DNA of 64,000 bases from Neisseriaceae bacterium ESL0693. Its GTDB lineage: Bacteria; Pseudomonadota; Gammaproteobacteria; Burkholderiales; Neisseriaceae. A program made the position numbers and the translations under genes. The stretch lies in contig JAQTIE010000010.1 in NCBI GenBank assembly GCA_029433475.1, forward strand, positions 186,174 through 250,173, given 5' to 3'. Position 1 is the stretch's first letter, and each line of letters opens with the position of its first letter. Below, in pieces: positions 1 through 10,416 of the stretch. Below the pieces are notes generated by a model. The model searched no databases. It was not told where the DNA came from and saw nothing but the letters and a program-made list of their open reading frames with translations.

Positions 1-95
1 TGGATGCTGGCTTTATGCGGACTGATCTGAATCATAATCATGATAAGCGCAGGTCAAAGAGAGCCGTTACATTCAGTTTTTTAATTTATCTGTGT

Positions 96-128
96 TATAA
101 TTTATGAGAATGATACTCATCATTATCA
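96..128 (+). promoter_or_regulatory. Probable Fur-regulated promoter of the siderophore receptor
   Basis: A TATAAT -10 box lies at 96-101. Directly after it, 105-128 reads TGAGAATGATACTCATC followed by ATTATCA, a close relative of the GATAATGATAATCATTATC Fur consensus. It covers the expected transcription start, so Fur-Fe2+ would block transcription. No good -35 element is visible. A weaker GATAAT-like stretch is at 31-46. This is the usual arrangement for TonB-dependent receptors; binding is inferred. Confidence 0.7.
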
Positions 129-174
129 TATTTAATCCAGACAGCTCCAACCACACAGATATTAAGAAAATACC

Positions 175-2397
175 ATGACCAAAGCCATGATACCTTCCGC
201 CATTCGCTACGGCTCTTTATACTCTTTACTGCCTTTAGCATTATTTATCCCCAGTGCTTATGCTGCCCAACCAGATCAGGCACAACTGGCCGACGTTTAT
301 GTCACCGCCGAGCAACAATTACAACAATCCCTGGGGGTTTCTGTCATCACCGAAAGCGATCTGGAAAAACGACCACCGGTCAATGATCTGTCTGAAATCA
401 TTCGCACCATGCCCGGTGTTAATCTGACCGGCAACAGCGCTTCCGGCCAGCGTGGCAATAAACGCCAGATTGATATTCGTGGTATGGGACCAGAAAATAC
501 CCTGATCCTGATTGATGGCCGGCCGGTCACTTCCCGTAATAGTGCCCGCATGGGTTGGGGCGGTGAGCGTAATACCAATGGCGACAGCAACTGGGTTCCG
601 GTGGAAGACATTCAGTCCATCGAAGTCATTCGCGGCCCGGCAGCAGCACGCTATGGTTCTGGCGCGGCCGGTGGTGTGGTCAACATCATCACCAAAAAAG
701 TCAGCAATACCTTTCATGGCAGTCTGAATTACTACACCAACCAGCCCAAAGACGCAGACGAAGGCGCCACCAACCGCCTCGGTTTCAATTTCAGCGGCCC
801 CATCATTAAAGACGTGCTGTCTTACCGGATTTACGGCAATTACAATAAAACTGATGCCGATTCCTTCGATATTAACCAGCACACTGGCAACAGCACTTAT
901 CAGGCCGCCGGTCAGGAAGGCGTGGTCAATAAAGACCTAGGCAGCCGTTTCACCTGGAAAATCAATCCTGAACAGACTTTAACCCTGGACAGTGCCTATA
1001 GCCGTCAGGGCAATATCTATAATGGCGACACACAAAACAACAACATCAATTCTCCGGCCGGCAGTACCGCGCAAAAACTGATCGGTGCCGAAACCAACCG
1101 CATTTACCGCCAAAGCTATGCCTTAACGCATGATGGTGCCTGGGACTGGGGTGACAGTAAACTGGTAGCACAATACGACCACACCAACAACAACCATGTA
1201 ATAGAAGGCCTGACCGGTGGCCCCGAAGGCATGCCCACCAGCGATAAATTTGTCAGCAGCGTATTGAAAACTGCGCGTCTGGCGGCTGAAGCCCATATTC
1301 CGTTTAAATTAGGCATAGACAATGTCCTGACATTGGGAAGCGAATACCAGCATGACGGCCTGAATGACCCCTCTTCCATGACCACAGGTCTGACCGATCA
1401 GGGGCAAACCGATCAATTTCCCGGTCTTAGCGCCAAACGCAGCGGTAAAAACAGCCAGAATAACTGGGCAATATACGCCGAAAACAATATGACTGTCAGT
1501 GATAAACTCAAACTGATTCCCATGCTGCGGTTTGACCACAACAGTAAATCCGGTGCCAACACCAGCCCGGGCTTGAATTTCTCTTATCAGGCGCACCCCC
1601 ACTGGCTCTTAAAAGGCGGCATTGCCCGTGCTTATAAAGCACCTAACCTGTATCAGAGTTCTACCAACTACCTTCTGTATACCCGCGGCAACGGTTGCCC
1701 GCTCAACATCAATAGTGCCGGTGGCCGCTGCTATCTGTTAGGCAACAGCAACCTGCACCCAGAAACCAGCTGGAACAAAGAAATCGGCTTTGAATTCAAT
1801 AAAGACGGCTATCTGGCTTCCCTGGCCTACTTCCGTAATGACTATAAAAACAAAATTGTCGCCGGCGATAAAATCATTGATATCCATACCGGCTCCAAAA
1901 AAACCGCTTATCTGTTGCAATGGGAAAATGCCAGAAAAGCGATTACAGAAGGATTGGAAGGTAACATCAGTCTGCCGCTGAACCCATATTTAAAATGGGT
2001 CAACAACTTTACCTACATGACCCAGTCCAAAAACAAGGATACCGGCAACCCATTATCAGTCATTCCCAAATACACCGTGAATTCCAGCTTGTCGTGGCAG
2101 GCCACCGATAAACTGGATACTGAGCTGAACTTCACCTACTACGGACGACAAAAACCGCGCCAGTACGCCACCAACGTCATTGAAGCCACCACCTCACCGC
2201 TTTCACACGAAACCCTGGGTAGCTACGGATTATGGGGACTCTCCGGCGGCTACCGCTTCAATAAAAATGTCACCATGCGCGGTGGCATCAGCAATATATT
2301 TGATAAAAAAATCTATCGTTCCGCCACCAACAGCAGTGCAGCCAGCTACAATCAGCATGGTCGCGCCATTTTTGGCAGCATGAAAATAGATCTTTAA
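175..2397 (+). CDS. fepA: FepA/PfeA-type TonB-dependent ferric siderophore receptor
   Basis: Outer-membrane gated channel for ferric catecholate siderophores such as enterobactin, energised by TonB. The 740-aa length is typical. A signal peptide ends near AYA at residues 29-31. The plug domain carries the FepA-family signatures SEIIRTMPGVNLTGN, RQIDIRGMGPENTLILIDG and EVIRGPAAARYGSGAAGGVV, and the C-terminal half is a beta barrel. A Fur-box promoter precedes it and an esterase and a ferric reductase follow, forming an uptake-and-release cassette. No siderophore synthesis genes are in the window, so use of siderophores made by other organisms is likely. The exact ligand is inferred from family resemblance. 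Confidence 0.9.
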   Translation: MTKAMIPSAIRYGSLYSLLPLALFIPSAYAAQPDQAQLADVYVTAEQQLQQSLGVSVITESDLEKRPPVNDLSEIIRTMPGVNLTGNSASGQRGNKRQIDIRGMGPENTLILIDGRPVTSRNSARMGWGGERNTNGDSNWVPVEDIQSIEVIRGPAAARYGSGAAGGVVNIITKKVSNTFHGSLNYYTNQPKDADEGATNRLGFNFSGPIIKDVLSYRIYGNYNKTDADSFDINQHTGNSTYQAAGQEGVVNKDLGSRFTWKINPEQTLTLDSAYSRQGNIYNGDTQNNNINSPAGSTAQKLIGAETNRIYRQSYALTHDGAWDWGDSKLVAQYDHTNNNHVIEGLTGGPEGMPTSDKFVSSVLKTARLAAEAHIPFKLGIDNVLTLGSEYQHDGLNDPSSMTTGLTDQGQTDQFPGLSAKRSGKNSQNNWAIYAENNMTVSDKLKLIPMLRFDHNSKSGANTSPGLNFSYQAHPHWLLKGGIARAYKAPNLYQSSTNYLLYTRGNGCPLNINSAGGRCYLLGNSNLHPETSWNKEIGFEFNKDGYLASLAYFRNDYKNKIVAGDKIIDIHTGSKKTAYLLQWENARKAITEGLEGNISLPLNPYLKWVNNFTYMTQSKNKDTGNPLSVIPKYTVNSSLSWQATDKLDTELNFTYYGRQKPRQYATNVIEATTSPLSHETLGSYGLWGLSGGYRFNKNVTMRGGISNIFDKKIYRSATNSSAASYNQHGRAIFGSMKIDL

Positions 2398-2482
2398 ATC
2401 AGCCTCTGTTTCCAGCATGAGCCGGCAACAATGTATGAATGCACGTTACAACTGCCGGCTCTGACCTGCCAATATCATCACC

Positions 2483-3424
2483 ATGAAAAAAATATTCATT
2501 ATTTTTATTGCCCTTATTCTTCCTACTCTGACCATGGCCGCTCCCGACTTAACCCGTACTGCCGACTTCTCCATTCTGACAACACCGCACACCGGCTATC
2601 GCTTTCAGACCTTATCTTTTGATTCCGACGATGGCCAGCGGCATTACCGGGTTTATGTCGGCATTCCGGCAAAAGCCGCCCCGGCCACAGGCTTTCCGGT
2701 ATTTTACAGTCTGGATGGCAATGCCCTGCTGGAACAGCTGACCCCGGCCAGATTGCAATGGCTGTACCAGCAAACCGATACACCCGTCATCGTATTATTG
2801 GGCTATGCCAATGATTTACGTCTGGATACGCGCTTACGCAGCTTTGATTACACCCCGCCCAATCCACACACTCAACACAGTAGCAGCGACCAACGCCCGC
2901 TAGGTGGAGCAGATGCCTTTCTGACGCTGATTCAAGATCAAATCCAGCCCGCTATTGGCAAACTGACCGACATCAATCCTAGCCAGCAAACCTTATATGG
3001 CCACTCCTACGGCGGCCTGTTTGTTTTATACACCTTATTTCATCAGCCGCAGCTATTCCAGCATTATGTTGCTGCCGACCCCTCACTGTGGGAACAGCAA
3101 GGCATTATTCTTGAAGAAGCCAGACAATGGCAGCAACAGCCTCCCCTATTAGCACCCACTACTCTGTGGCTCATGAAAAGTGGTCGTGAAAGCCCGCCGC
3201 CGGCACAACCATTAAGCGAAGAGCGACAAAAATACCTGCTGGCACGCCAGCAAAGCATCCGTAAACTCGGCAGTCAGGCAACAGCCCAATTAAATTATGA
3301 CCTGAGCCGCCACATACCTGGCCTGACCACACGTTACAACGTTTATGCCCACGATACCCATGGCAGTTTACTGGCCGAAGGTTTCTGGGACGCACTAAGC
3401 CAGCCATTCACCCCGCAAAATTAA
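2483..3424 (+). CDS. Periplasmic siderophore esterase (IroE-like alpha/beta hydrolase)
   Basis: Putative serine hydrolase that cleaves the ester backbone of catecholate siderophores to help release iron. The 313-aa protein has an N-terminal signal sequence (MKKIFIIFIALILPTLTMAA) and an esterase-D fold. The nucleophile elbow GHSYGG places the catalytic serine at residue 175, and a late HGS motif places a candidate histidine at residue 293. It resembles the IroE/BesA group in the COG2819 hydrolases. It lies 85 bp after the FepA-like receptor and just before a siderophore-interacting protein, which supports a role in iron release. Location in the periplasm is inferred from the signal sequence. 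A different ester substrate is possible. Confidence 0.75.
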   Translation: MKKIFIIFIALILPTLTMAAPDLTRTADFSILTTPHTGYRFQTLSFDSDDGQRHYRVYVGIPAKAAPATGFPVFYSLDGNALLEQLTPARLQWLYQQTDTPVIVLLGYANDLRLDTRLRSFDYTPPNPHTQHSSSDQRPLGGADAFLTLIQDQIQPAIGKLTDINPSQQTLYGHSYGGLFVLYTLFHQPQLFQHYVAADPSLWEQQGIILEEARQWQQQPPLLAPTTLWLMKSGRESPPPAQPLSEERQKYLLARQQSIRKLGSQATAQLNYDLSRHIPGLTTRYNVYAHDTHGSLLAEGFWDALSQPFTPQN

Positions 3425-3438
3425 CATTGGGAAAAATC

Positions 3439-4242
3439 ATGGATCACATCCATCCGCGCCGCATCCGCTACATTCATGTGCAATCATGGCAGGATTTAAG
3501 CCCCCATCTGCGCCGCATCGTGTTTCACAGCACCGAGCTGGCGGATTATCCGTTTCAATGCACTGGCGCACATGTAAAACTGTTTTTTCCACGACCCGGC
3601 CAAAGTAAACCCGTATTACCCCAGCTGACTGACCGCGGCCCCGTCTGGCCAGATCAGGCTGATAAACCCTTTAGCCGCAGCTATACATTACGCCATTACA
3701 ATCCGCATCAACAAACCATCAGCATTGATTTTGCCATGCATCCCCATCAAGGCCCGGCGGCACGGTTTGCGCAGCAAGTCACCACCGGACAGACCCTGGC
3801 CATCTCGGCACCAGGCGGCCCGGTGCCCATGCTTAAACCGGCAGACCGCTATATTATGGTCGGCGATCTGACCGCATTACCCGCCATTGATGCCATGCTC
3901 GAAGACATGCCAGCCACAGCCAGCGGTGATCTGTTCCTATGGCTGCCACAACCCGCTGATCTGCCGACATTACCGCGGCCTGCCAGACTAAAACTGCATC
4001 CCTTCTTTGGTAGCCTGAACCAGATTCCAATGATCATTTCAGCCGTATGCGCCTTACCTGCGCCGGCCATGGAACACTTCATCTGGCTGGCCGGTGAAGC
4101 CAGTCTGGTCATGCCGTTACGCCAACAGGCACGTGATGTCTGGCAAATGCCTTTAGCCCGCTGCTATGCTGTGCCTTACTGGCATCATGGCGAAAATGAG
4201 GAACACTATCATGCCCTGCGCCATGCATTTATAGACAGTTAA
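3439..4242 (+). CDS. Siderophore-interacting protein, ferric-siderophore reductase
   Basis: Cytoplasmic flavin-dependent reductase of the SIP/ViuB/YqjH family that reduces Fe3+-siderophore to free Fe2+. An N-terminal FAD-binding domain carries the RSYTLR motif (R-x-Y-T/S type), and the C-terminal half is an NAD(P)H-binding-like region beginning at YIMVGDLTALPAI, the usual SIP signature. The ATG at 3439 is preferred over an upstream TTG at 3427 because GGGA sits 6-7 bases before it; this gives 267 aa. It starts 14 bp after the esterase stop, so the two genes are almost certainly cotranscribed. Cofactor preference (NADH or NADPH) cannot be told from the sequence. Confidence 0.85.
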   Translation: MDHIHPRRIRYIHVQSWQDLSPHLRRIVFHSTELADYPFQCTGAHVKLFFPRPGQSKPVLPQLTDRGPVWPDQADKPFSRSYTLRHYNPHQQTISIDFAMHPHQGPAARFAQQVTTGQTLAISAPGGPVPMLKPADRYIMVGDLTALPAIDAMLEDMPATASGDLFLWLPQPADLPTLPRPARLKLHPFFGSLNQIPMIISAVCALPAPAMEHFIWLAGEASLVMPLRQQARDVWQMPLARCYAVPYWHHGENEEHYHALRHAFIDS

Positions 4243-4294
4243 TCATCAAACCGGTCAATGATGAATCATTGACGACATTGTCGCCCAATAATAA

Positions 4295-4316
4295 AGGCAG
4301 CCTTTAAAGGCTGCCT
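4295..4316. terminator. Palindromic terminator between convergent genes
   Basis: A perfect 22-bp palindrome, AGGCAGCC-TTTAAA-GGCTGCCT, lies between the convergent siderophore cassette and the YegP-like gene. U-tracts are poor on both sides, but the symmetry and position suit a bidirectional terminator. Its arms resemble the DUS-like terminator stems of Neisseriaceae. Confidence 0.6.
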
Positions 4317-4340
4317 GTGTATTTACGCTCCAGACGCGAA

Positions 4341-4667
4341 TTATCCCTCAACCACTTTTGCCTTGGGTGCCTGTAATTTTAAAATAGTGGCGGTGGTATC
4401 ACAGTCCTGTCTGGTTTCATGCATTCTGCTGGTGGCCACAATCTGTTTATTCTGTGCCAGTAAATTAAAATAGAATTTGCCATTTTTACTGGTCAGATAA
4501 TCATAATGCGATTCTTGCTCTGCATTGGTACGCACTGACTCAATCCCGTTTAAAGCAGACGCTTTGCTATTGTACATTTCGCTTTGTACCAGCATCTCAC
4601 CCGCTTCATCGACCAGACTAAAGTGAAATTGCCCATGATCGCTTTTTGTTAACCTGAATAGTGACAT
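4341..4667 (-). CDS. YegP-like DUF1508 tandem-repeat protein
   Basis: Small cytoplasmic protein of 108 aa built from two DUF1508 units, each a beta hairpin plus helix: the first contains FRLTKSDHGQFHFSLVDEAG and the second YDYLTSKNGKFYFNLLAQN. The units are followed by the typical A/S-R-M and SIxSV/TTAT segments. The molecular role of the family is unknown. The ATG at 4667 is chosen because AAGGAG lies 7 bases upstream; a longer reading frame from 4697 has no such site. It is a single gene facing the siderophore cassette, with its own promoter presumably in the AT-rich gap up to ubiB. Confidence 0.85.
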   Translation of the reverse strand: MSLFRLTKSDHGQFHFSLVDEAGEMLVQSEMYNSKASALNGIESVRTNAEQESHYDYLTSKNGKFYFNLLAQNKQIVATSRMHETRQDCDTTATILKLQAPKAKVVEG

Positions 4668-4887
4668 AACCAACTCCTTATCTATTGATACACTCATCGT
4701 CCCAAACAGCAGTAAACTGCCGGCATCTATTGCTAACCTGTTCTGAAAAAACAGTATTCAGCAATAATAGAGACAATAACACAATATAATCACGCTGGAA
4801 ATAATCACATCATCAAATACAGACATTCAATCAATAAACCATTTCTTTTCATGGCCAACAATCCATTATTCAGGGGAAACACATGCT

Positions 4888-6435
4888 TCAGAAAAAATAC
4901 CACAGCCACTGAACCAACACACTGGCCAACAAAACAAATACGATCAAAGACAACCAGAAATTCTGTTTTTGCTGTGTTTTCACCAGATGAACATAAGCAT
5001 CGCGCATTTCCTGCTGATGTTTCTCATCCACCAGTGCATTCAGTTTACGCGGCAACGCCGGCAGAATGCGTGCCCAGTCCGGCGCTTCCTCGCGAATGTG
5101 ACGCCAGAATGCCTTTATTCCAACCTGATCATGCATCCAGTGGGTTAAAAACGGTTTAGCGGTATCCCATAAATCCAGATCAGGATCCAATTGCCGTCCC
5201 AAGCCTTCAATATTCAATAATGTTTTTTGCAACAACACCAGCTGTGGCTGAATTTCCACATTAAAGCGGCGACTGGTTTCAAATAACCGCATCAACACCA
5301 GACCAAACGAAATTTCTGCCAGAGGCTTATTAAAAAAAGGTTCACAGACCGAACGTATAGCCGCTTCCAGTTCTTCCGGCCGAGTTTCTGGCGGTACCCA
5401 GCCCGACTCAATATGTGCCGTGGCCACCCGATGATAATCCCGATTGAAAAACGCCAGAAAATTAATCGCCAGATAGCGTTTGTCATAATCGGTCAGCGTA
5501 CCGACAATACCAAAATCCAGGGCAATATAACGACCGTCCGGCGCCACCATAATATTACCCGGGTGCATATCAGCATGAAAAAAACCGTTTTTAAATACCT
5601 GAGTAAAAAATATCTCCACCCCATACCGCGCCAGTGTCGGTAAATCGATATGCTGCGCCCGTAAAGCCGCAATATCAGCAATCGGCGTACCATTCATCCA
5701 CTCAATGGTTAATACCTTAGTGGCACAATAATCATAATAAACTGCCGGAATAATCAACTGATCACTGTTTTTAAACTGGCGCCCGAGCAGACTGGCATTG
5801 GCCGCCTCCTTCATTAAATCCAGCTCATCATGCAAATACTTATCAAATTCAGCCACCACCTCCTGCGGCTTCAGGCGCTTACCATCAGCAAACCAGCGAC
5901 TCACCCAGCGCGCACCCACACTCAGTAAAGCCAGATCCTGCTCAATTACCGGAGTAATATCCGGACGCAATACCTTAACCGCCACTTTCTGACCCACACC
6001 GCCCCGGTCATCAAAAAGACAAGCCTCATGTACCTGAGCAATCGAAGCACTGGCTACAGGCTCCGGATTAAACTGCGCATACAATTGGGTGATGGATTTT
6101 CCCAACTGTTGCTCAATGATATTGATCGCCACCGCCCCATCAAACGGGGGAACCTGATCCTGCAACCGTGCCAGCTCCCGCGCATATTCCGGCGCAATCA
6201 GATCAGGCCGTGTTGATAAAACCTGACCGAATTTGACAAAAATAGGACCCAGACTTTCCAGCGCCAGCCGCAGGCGCACTGCCCCGCTCAAATCCCGATA
6301 ACGTTTACTGCGTGGGAACACATGCAATAAGCGGCGCAGCCAGCAAGAATGCAAATGATGATCTACCAATTCAAAGAGATCAAATACATAAACCGTACGC
6401 GCAATCTTCCAGAACCTTTTTGGCCTAGCCCACAT
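4888..6435 (-). CDS. ubiB: UbiB, ubiquinone biosynthesis atypical kinase/ATPase
   Basis: Membrane-anchored ABC1/AarF/ADCK protein needed for ubiquinone synthesis, probably an ATPase that helps move lipid intermediates among Coq/Ubi enzymes. Visible family features are KFGQVLSTRPDL, the Ala-rich nucleotide loop ASASIAQVHEA, the VAVKVLRP lysine strand and the FHADMHPGNIMV catalytic segment followed by ALDFGIVG. A hydrophobic C-terminus (WLSLIVFVLLASVLVQWLWYFF region) anchors it. The ATG at 6435 (515 aa) is chosen because GGAG lies 9 bases upstream; the frame is open to 6516 but lacks an RBS. The gene follows a HugZ-like gene by 83 bp, possibly as an operon. Confidence 0.9.
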   Translation of the reverse strand: MWARPKRFWKIARTVYVFDLFELVDHHLHSCWLRRLLHVFPRSKRYRDLSGAVRLRLALESLGPIFVKFGQVLSTRPDLIAPEYARELARLQDQVPPFDGAVAINIIEQQLGKSITQLYAQFNPEPVASASIAQVHEACLFDDRGGVGQKVAVKVLRPDITPVIEQDLALLSVGARWVSRWFADGKRLKPQEVVAEFDKYLHDELDLMKEAANASLLGRQFKNSDQLIIPAVYYDYCATKVLTIEWMNGTPIADIAALRAQHIDLPTLARYGVEIFFTQVFKNGFFHADMHPGNIMVAPDGRYIALDFGIVGTLTDYDKRYLAINFLAFFNRDYHRVATAHIESGWVPPETRPEELEAAIRSVCEPFFNKPLAEISFGLVLMRLFETSRRFNVEIQPQLVLLQKTLLNIEGLGRQLDPDLDLWDTAKPFLTHWMHDQVGIKAFWRHIREEAPDWARILPALPRKLNALVDEKHQQEMRDAYVHLVKTQQKQNFWLSLIVFVLLASVLVQWLWYFF

Positions 6436-6518
6436 GCCTTTTACTCCGATTGACAGCCATGAAACGGCTATTGTACGAGATTTTATGTCTGCCTTCAGAG
6501 ACAAAATGACCCGCACAC

Positions 6519-7043
6519 TTAGCCAAGCGTATTAATATTCTTATCATCTAACTGAATCGCATGGGCAATATCATTGGGCTCAAACACATAAGCCCGCCCG
6601 AACCCGATTACCAACCGGCCTCGAACCGGCGTCAGCTGAAACAGCATAAAGTCTCCCAGACCAGACAATACATTCACCGTTTTACCCAGCTTATTCTGTA
6701 ATGCCTCCAAAATAGGGGCAGCCCGTGTACTGTCCTTATCCACCACCTCAACCGTGACCGTATAATTCAATCTCGCCCGCGCAAACACATTCCGTGCCGT
6801 GGCTTCGTCTTCAATTACCATGACATCGGTTTCCTGCTGGTGCAATAAATGCTGCGTATGCGCAGACAGACCAGACAATAAAACATACATATGCCCCTCA
6901 TATTCAGCAAATGGCGCATAGCTGGCATGAGGTTTACCTTCCTGATTTACCGTAGCCAGAATCAGTGAATTCTGACGATGCAGAACATCAACTGCCGCAG
7001 ATAAATCAGGTGAATCCTGAATTTTTTTACGTACATCAACCAT
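6519..7043 (-). CDS. HugZ/HutZ-type haem-utilisation protein (split beta-barrel)
   Basis: A 174-aa protein of the FMN-binding split-barrel (PNPOx-like) superfamily that matches the HutZ/HugZ haem-handling subgroup. Features are LATVNQEGKPHASYAPF, MVIEDEATARNVFARARL, the GLGDFMLFQL segment and the C-terminal GRLVIGFGRAYVF typical of HutZ. Members bind haem and degrade it or deliver its iron in the cytoplasm. RBS GGGAGATG precedes the ATG. It lies upstream of ubiB on the same strand. Family members without haem activity exist, so the haem role is inferred from subgroup motifs; it fits the iron-acquisition genes nearby. Confidence 0.75.
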   Translation of the reverse strand: MVDVRKKIQDSPDLSAAVDVLHRQNSLILATVNQEGKPHASYAPFAEYEGHMYVLLSGLSAHTQHLLHQQETDVMVIEDEATARNVFARARLNYTVTVEVVDKDSTRAAPILEALQNKLGKTVNVLSGLGDFMLFQLTPVRGRLVIGFGRAYVFEPNDIAHAIQLDDKNINTLG

Positions 7044-7207
7044 ATCATCTCCCTGAAAAGAACAGGTTCTACTCTATTACAATAGCACAGCATGAATACA
7101 TGCAGAAAATGCCATTGTAACTAAAAATATTACCGCTGTTTTAAGCTTGAATACACATCCGATCAATCCGCCTTGCTCTGATGATTCTCCGATCATCAAT
7201 CACGTGA

Positions 7208-8733
<1,526 letters not shown>

Positions 8734-8988
8734 TTAATAAGACTTATCAGCGACAATTACGGATAGCACAACCTTTTTACTGACACACCATCCATACCCA
8801 TCAAAGCCAATAGCAGCCAAAGCCGTAACATCCTGACCCATTCGTACATCATTGCCCGCAATTGTAGCACCCTTATAGCGTAAATCAGTCAACCCAAGTG
8901 ATTTCATTGTAAAACCGCCAAAAAGATCAAAAGGAGGTGTTGATATAGCATTGATTTGATGATGAGCCTTTTCAAAACGAATCCAATA
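8734..8988 (-). pseudogene. Remnant coding frame, unknown protein (57-aa ATG ORF at 8734-8907)
   Basis: Read on the minus strand, one frame stays open from a stop at 8989 to TAA at 8734 and looks like real protein: it includes YWIRFEKAHHQINAIS, TPPFDLFGGFTMKSLGLTDL, AGNDVRMGQDVTALAAIGFD and GYGWCVSKKVVLSVIVAD. Glycine, aspartate and aromatic content are unlike the AT-rich surroundings. The first in-frame ATG is at 8907, with no convincing RBS, giving 57 aa. Upstream of 8988 the frame breaks up with stops. The best reading is the C-terminal remnant of a lost gene in the obg-rpmA gap. No family is recognised, and a functional small protein is not excluded. Confidence 0.4.
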
Positions 8989-9404
8989 TCAGCCACTACT
9001 GAACAAAATTCACCTACAATCAATGACCATCAATAAAATCAACATGATGATCTATCCGAGTTTCAAAATCTTCATTTGCAAGATATAAAATAATCTAAAT
9101 TCATATTTTTTAGCAGATCAGTGGTTTAATATTAATCATTCATATCCCGCTATTTGGATAGGCTTTATCCAGGGCAAGCTGCCTTTTTATCGTTTATCTT
9201 CTTAAAAATCAATAAAGTTATACACAATACTAAACCATTAAATACCATTAAGTTGATTAAATCTGTTGCACTTATAAAAGGCATATGACTTCAGATAAAA
9301 TACATTGACATATTATGAGAAGGACAAACTATTTACCCAACTTCTGCATCCATTCAGCAAATAATAATCAATGATCATTCATGCCCAATAGGATAAATCA
9401 CAAT
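8989..9404. other. Intergenic, AT-rich
   Basis: No coding frame, repeat or RNA gene was recognised between the gene remnant and the rpmA terminator. Confidence 0.4.
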
Positions 9405-9437
9405 AAAAAAGCCCTGCCATAATAGCAGGGCTTTTTT
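9405..9437 (-). terminator. Rho-independent terminator of rplU-rpmA
   Basis: GCCCTGC (9411-9417) pairs with GCAGGGC (9425-9431) around a 7-base loop. An A-run precedes it and a T-run follows it, so it can work in both directions. It lies 15 bp beyond the rpmA stop. Confidence 0.9.
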
Positions 9438-9451
9438 ATTCATAGAATCAG

Positions 9452-9724
9452 TTATTCATCTGCACCGGTATAAGGACGAACATTAACAGTTTTACGGTTT
9501 AATGCGCCTTTAGTGGCAAATTCAACATAACCATCAACTTTAGCAAATAAAGTATGATCTTTACCCATGCCCACATTATCACCTGCATGGAAACGGGTAC
9601 CACGTTGACGAACGATGATAGAACCAGCGGGGATCAGCTCATTACCATAAGCTTTCACGCCCAAACGTTTAGATTCTGAATCACGACCATTACGTGAGCT
9701 ACCACCTGCTTTTTTATGTGCCAT
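9452..9724 (-). CDS. rpmA: 50S ribosomal protein L27
   Basis: Ribosomal protein near the peptidyl transferase centre. The 90-aa length and sequence are standard: [20 protein letters not shown], then [20 protein letters not shown] and [10 protein letters not shown]. The N-terminus is the direct type with no cleaved Firmicutes-style extension. It lies 20 bp after rplU on the same strand and ends just before a strong terminator, so it forms the classic rplU-rpmA operon. Obg, which often follows in this operon, is split off here. Confidence 0.97.
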   Translation of the reverse strand: MAHKKAGGSSRNGRDSESKRLGVKAYGNELIPAGSIIVRQRGTRFHAGDNVGMGKDHTLFAKVDGYVEFATKGALNRKTVNVRPYTGADE

Positions 9725-9744
9725 TGTATTATTCCTTCGCTAAA

Positions 9745-10053
9745 TTAAGCAATTGCCACGATTTCAATCTGGGTGAAATTCTGACGATGACCCTGACGTT
9801 TCTGATAATGCTTACGACGACGCATTTTGAAAATGCGTACTTTATCATGACGACCATGTGCAATCACTTTGGCAGTGACCCTGGCTCCCTCAATAAAAGG
9901 AGCACCAACTTTAACCGCTTCGCCGTCAGCAATCATCAAAACTTCATTCAGTTCGATTTGGCTGTCGAGTTCTGCTGGTATCTGTTCTATTTTCAATTTT
10001 TCGCCAACGGCAACTTTATATTGTTTACCGCCAGTTTTTACGACCGCGTACAT
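9745..10053 (-). CDS. rplU: 50S ribosomal protein L21
   Basis: Large-subunit protein that binds 23S rRNA. The 102-aa form beginning [14 protein letters not shown] is the standard length and start; the frame is open upstream to 10095 but the ATG at 10053 has GGAG seven bases before it. The C-terminal [16 protein letters not shown] segment is the conserved RNA-binding loop. It is the first gene of the rplU-rpmA operon, driven by the promoter at 10132-10161. Confidence 0.96.
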   Translation of the reverse strand: MYAVVKTGGKQYKVAVGEKLKIEQIPAELDSQIELNEVLMIADGEAVKVGAPFIEGARVTAKVIAHGRHDKVRIFKMRRRKHYQKRQGHRQNFTQIEIVAIA

Positions 10054-10104
10054 ACTCAACTCCAATAGGAATTTTGGTTTAAAATCTAAAATCAAAACAA
10101 GTAA

Positions 10105-10161
10105 CCCTTGGATAACCCAAGGGAAGCGCGGATTATATCAGGCCTTGATTTTAATAGTCAA
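10105..10161 (-). promoter_or_regulatory. rplU promoter and leader hairpin
   Basis: On the minus strand TTGACT (10156-10161) and TATAAT (10132-10137) are separated by 18 bases, a near-consensus sigma-70 promoter. Just downstream, CCCTTGG and CCAAGGG (10105-10123) form a 7-bp hairpin in the 5' leader. The hairpin could act in ribosomal-protein control, but no known L21-leader motif was confirmed. Confidence 0.75.
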
Positions 10162-10203
10162 GTAAAGTTCATCCAAACCCAATTCATGGCTATCCGTCTG
10201 ATT

Positions 10204-10416
10204 TTAGCCGCCCGTCAGCATCAAGACAAAAGCGCCTTGCATAATCACTTTCATGCCTTTTAGCCCAGTAAATAACCTAAGCAGCACTTTAAAACTAAGC
10301 CCTTTAGCCAACAATCCATTTTCTCTCGCTCTGGTATAAGCGTAAATAATAAAACAGATTGTATATCCAGCTCCCCACTCAATATAAAGCCACAGACTCT
10401 GCCATAAACCAGACAA
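10204..10416 (-). CDS. Possible small membrane protein or remnant
   Basis: A 70-aa frame begins at a TTG codon and has membrane-like character: WQSLWLYIEWGAGYTICFII forms one hydrophobic segment and VIMQGAFVLML a second, joined by a basic linker (RARENGLLAKG). No ATG or clear RBS exists in this frame, and a stop lies four codons upstream of the TTG. A competing 75-aa frame overlaps it. It may be a decayed gene or chance; no family is recognised. Confidence 0.2.
   Translation of the reverse strand: MSGLWQSLWLYIEWGAGYTICFIIYAYTRARENGLLAKGLSFKVLLRLFTGLKGMKVIMQGAFVLMLTGG

Noticed and set aside
1-30. Possible C-terminal end of an upstream gene (WMLALCGLI then stop)
   Set aside because: Only nine codons are visible; cannot be supported.
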